In this document: piece by piece, positions 61,730 through 64,000 of the stretch
Numbering within the stretch: the first letter of the stretch is position 1
Layout of the letters: each line of letters opens with the position of its first letter
Source of the DNA: Bacteroidales bacterium
GTDB taxonomy: Bacteria > Bacteroidota > Bacteroidia > Bacteroidales > UBA3824
NCBI GenBank assembly: GCA_024413595.1
Contig: JAKSUC010000009.1
Span: 24,122 to 88,121, forward strand
Reading direction: 5' to 3'
DNA: 64,000 nt
Made by a program: the position numbers and the translations under genes
Notes under the pieces: generated by a model
Told to the model about the DNA's origin: nothing
The model's database searches: none
The model's input: the letters and a program-made list of their open reading frames with translations, nothing else

Positions 61730-63400
61730 CTATTTTGAAAATTCGTTACCATTAATTTCGTTCAAAACTTCAACTGCACGAACTTTTGCAATATCAAAAT
61801 TAGAACAAATATTAAGTTTGTCAAGTTTATCTGCCAATCCAGAACGTTCCAATTCAGAACGTACACTTTCATTAACTCCAGAAAGAACAATTTTTACATT
61901 AACTGCGTGAATTTCGTCAATAACAGCTCCAAAATTATTAACACCTGTTGAGTCCATAAAAGGCACATGACGCATACGAATAACCAAAACTTTTACTCTA
62001 TGAGCATTGGCTAATCCACGAAGAGTTTCACGATATTTTTTAGCTGCACCAAAGAAAAATGGTCCACTAATTTCATAAACATCAATACCTTTTGGTAAAA
62101 AAGAATAATTTTCAAGAGGATCTGTTCCTTCTGTAACTGTAAGAATTTCACATTGTTTTGACATACGTTGCATAAATAACAAACAAGCCATCACCATACC
62201 TACTTCAATTGCAATGGTTAAATCTACCAAAACAGTTAAAAGAAATGTAACAATCAAAATAACAGTATCATATTTAGAACCTTTTGTAATAGAAACAAAA
62301 GATCTCCATTCACTCATATTATAAGAAACCACCATCAAAACACCTGCAAGACAAGACATTGGAATTAATTTAGCATATTTTCCAAAAAACAACATAATTA
62401 ACAACAATGTAATTGCATGAACAATACCTGCAACAGGTGTACGACCACCGTTTTTAACATTTGTAGCAGTACGAGCAATAGCGCCAGTTGCTGGAATTCC
62501 TCCAAAAATTGGAGATGCAATATTTGCAATACCTTGTGCAATCAACTCTGTATTAGAACGATGATTTCCACCAATCATACCGTCGGCAACTACTGCTGAC
62601 AACAACGACTCTATTGCACCTAACAAAGCTATTGTTATAGCAGGTTGAATATAATTACTAATTCCTGCCAATTCAATTTCTGGAAAATCAATGCTAAAAC
62701 TTGAAGGAATTTCACCAAAAACTGAACCTATAGTAGTTACATCTAAATCAAAAACTGAAACTACAATAGTTGTAATAACAATTGCTACAAAAGATCCTGG
62801 AATTTTTTGACTAATTTTTTTGAAAAATAATGAAATAACAATAGTAGCGAGAGTTATTGCAAAAGCTGTCCAATTTATAGAACTAAAATTTGCAAAATAA
62901 GCGCCCCATTTTCCTATAAAATCTGATGGCAATTCACCACTTATACTTAATCCAAAACCATCTTTAATTTGGGTTGTAAAAATTGTTAGAGCTATACCAG
63001 AAGTGAAACCAACAACTAATGGGTGAGGAATAAATTTGATTACAGAACCAAATTTTAATAATCCAAAAATCACCAACATAATTCCAGCTAAAACTGTTGA
63101 AATCAACAATCCTGACATACCATATTGATGTACAATTCCTGCAACAACAACAATAAAAGCACCAGTAGGACCACCAATTTGAACGCGGCTACCTCCCAAA
63201 AAAGAAATTAAAAAACCTGCAACAATTGCTGTTACAAGACCTTTATCGGGGGTTACACCTGAAGCTACGGCAAATGCTATTGCCAATGGCAAAGCTACAA
63301 TACCTACAATTATTCCCGACATCAAGTCGGTTTGAAACATTTTTTTTGAATAACCTTTTTTCAAAACTGAAAAAAGTTTTGGACTAAATACTTTTTCCAC
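61730..63400 (-). CDS. SulP-family anion transporter with STAS domain
   Basis: A 556-residue inner-membrane transporter (about 10-12 helices, residues 20-420) with a C-terminal STAS domain (about 435-550). Motifs: DLMSGIIVGIVALPLAIAFAVASGV (helix 1), GGSRVQIGGPTGAFIVVVAGI (substrate-site region) and GIANIASPIFGGIPATGAIARTATNVKNGG. The STAS domain contains VLVIRMRHVPFMDSTGVNNF with a Ser at the position phosphorylated in anti-anti-sigma factors. Substrate could be bicarbonate, sulfate or a carboxylate. Box TACTTTTG at 63497-63490. Confidence 0.94.
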   Translation of the reverse strand: MEKVFSPKLFSVLKKGYSKKMFQTDLMSGIIVGIVALPLAIAFAVASGVTPDKGLVTAIVAGFLISFLGGSRVQIGGPTGAFIVVVAGIVHQYGMSGLLISTVLAGIMLVIFGLLKFGSVIKFIPHPLVVGFTSGIALTIFTTQIKDGFGLSISGELPSDFIGKWGAYFANFSSINWTAFAITLATIVISLFFKKISQKIPGSFVAIVITTIVVSVFDLDVTTIGSVFGEIPSSFSIDFPEIELAGISNYIQPAITIALLGAIESLLSAVVADGMIGGNHRSNTELIAQGIANIASPIFGGIPATGAIARTATNVKNGGRTPVAGIVHAITLLLIMLFFGKYAKLIPMSCLAGVLMVVSYNMSEWRSFVSITKGSKYDTVILIVTFLLTVLVDLTIAIEVGMVMACLLFMQRMSKQCEILTVTEGTDPLENYSFLPKGIDVYEISGPFFFGAAKKYRETLRGLANAHRVKVLVIRMRHVPFMDSTGVNNFGAVIDEIHAVNVKIVLSGVNESVRSELERSGLADKLDKLNICSNFDIAKVRAVEVLNEINGNEFSK

Positions 63401-63489
63401 TGTATAGTAATTTATGATTAATCTAAAATATTAATTTTCTGAATATTAAATATAATAATATATTTTTAATACTCTATTTTTACAAGGCG

Positions 63490-63497
63490 CAAAAGTA
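63490..63497 (-). promoter_or_regulatory. -7 promoter box (TACTTTTG) for the SulP gene
   Basis: The minus strand reads TACTTTTGCGCC, matching TAnnTTTG, 89 nt before the ATG at 63400. Confidence 0.5.
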
Positions 63498-63611
63498 TAG
63501 TATCTACTATATCAGATTTGAAAAAAGTGATTAAGAAATTTTTAAAAATTATGGCAAAAAATATTGAACTATTAACAAATATTAACAAAAAAAAACTTTA
63601 ATGTTGAATTA

Positions 63612-63875
63612 TCACAAAGTTCGTGTTGTTTGTATTTTAAAATAACTAAATTTTTCGCGTTTCCCTAATGTTAAATGATAAAAACGTGTATCTTTATTAG
63701 GTTTTAAATCTGAACGTTTTAAGGAATTTAAATATTTATTTGCCTTACTACTTGATTTAAAATACAATGTTTTAATTATTGACGCTGATTTTTGTGAATA
63801 TTCCGTTATTTGAATTCTATAATCATCGTCTTTTATATATGATAATAAATTTTTTAGTTTTGATATCAATGCCAT
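63612..63875 (-). CDS. Hypothetical small basic protein, 87 residues
   Basis: Not recognised. Lysine- and serine-rich soluble protein (SSSKANKYLNSLKRSDLKPNKD, then FYHLTLGKREKFSYFKI) without signal peptide or membrane segment. The alternation in the last third suggests beta strands. Codon use resembles the neighbours. It stands alone near the window edge. Confidence 0.6.
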   Translation of the reverse strand: MALISKLKNLLSYIKDDDYRIQITEYSQKSASIIKTLYFKSSSKANKYLNSLKRSDLKPNKDTRFYHLTLGKREKFSYFKIQTTRTL

Positions 63876-64000
63876 AATTGCAATTTATTTATTTTCAGAT
63901 ATTTATAATTATATTAATATAGATTTTTATTTGCTATAAATATACAAAATAAAAGTAACAAAAACAAAAAAAATAATATAAAATATCAAATAATATACAA

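Overview
The window is AT-rich, gene-dense DNA from a member of the Bacteroidetes, most likely an anaerobic Bacteroidales-type bacterium. Evidence: the Bacteroidetes -7 promoter box TAnnTTTG, followed by a short leader, recurs upstream of genes on both strands; many products belong to Bacteroidetes families (OMP_b-brl_3 receptor, PorT-like barrels, DUF4907, GGGtGRT protein, DUF5640 lipoprotein, kelch lipoprotein); and the class III oxygen-sensitive ribonucleotide reductase with its activase points to anaerobic life. No rRNA, CRISPR array, prophage or intact insertion sequence was seen. One tRNA gene (Leu, CAG) is present.

Layout. 1-3.2 kb: barrel protein, small membrane protein and a biotin-dependent carboxyltransferase. 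3.2-14.7 kb: a signalling-rich stretch with a 1608-residue tandem Venus-flytrap/beta-propeller/PP2C sensor, a lipoprotein, an aminotransferase, two TPR-PP2C membrane proteins (the first apparently catalytically dead), and a C_GCAxxG_C_C redox protein. 15.1-17.9 kb: nrdD-nrdG. 18.0-24.3 kb: an arginine cluster (GNAT acyltransferase, argG, argC, argD, argB, argE) whose leaders hold inverted repeats and an internal terminator. 24.4-31.4 kb: hypothetical protein, lamin-tail secreted protein, MalY-like aminotransferase, an Fe-S scaffold-like/GGGtGRT pair and a MATE transporter. 31.4-38.9 kb: small 56-residue protein, lipoprotein, cysK, a kelch/barrel/DUF4907 surface operon, HD hydrolase and LTA-synthase-like sulfatase. 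39.2-42.7 kb: TPR protein, tRNA-Leu and a TonB-receptor-like barrel whose TTG start lies 30 nt after the tRNA. 42.7-50.2 kb: chromate-transporter pair, M18 aminopeptidase, YibE/F, alkaline phosphatase and a CapD-like epimerase/dehydratase. 50.4-58.3 kb: DUF1573, B3/4 protein, radical SAM-NUDIX fusion, barrel proteins, aldo/keto reductase, a voltage-gated cation channel with a calcium-type filter, Ogt and a CDF transporter. 58.4-64 kb: alanine/Na+ symporter, AAA-ATPase remnant, Fur-CDF metal operon, SulP transporter and a small hypothetical gene.

The most unusual signals are: (i) the tandem flytrap-propeller-PP2C sensor and the adjacent active/degenerate PP2C pair; (ii) two intergenic loci, 28 kb apart, that each carry a pair of identical 14-bp direct repeats spaced exactly 33 bp start to start in front of the decayed beginning of what looks like the same ATPase family, with a different repeat sequence at each locus; (iii) a NavBac-like channel with a TMDDWTN filter and an added cytoplasmic beta-rich N-terminus; (iv) a radical SAM-NUDIX fusion; (v) a tRNA-mRNA dicistron. 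Everything is read from sequence without database searches, so family names rest on recognised motifs.
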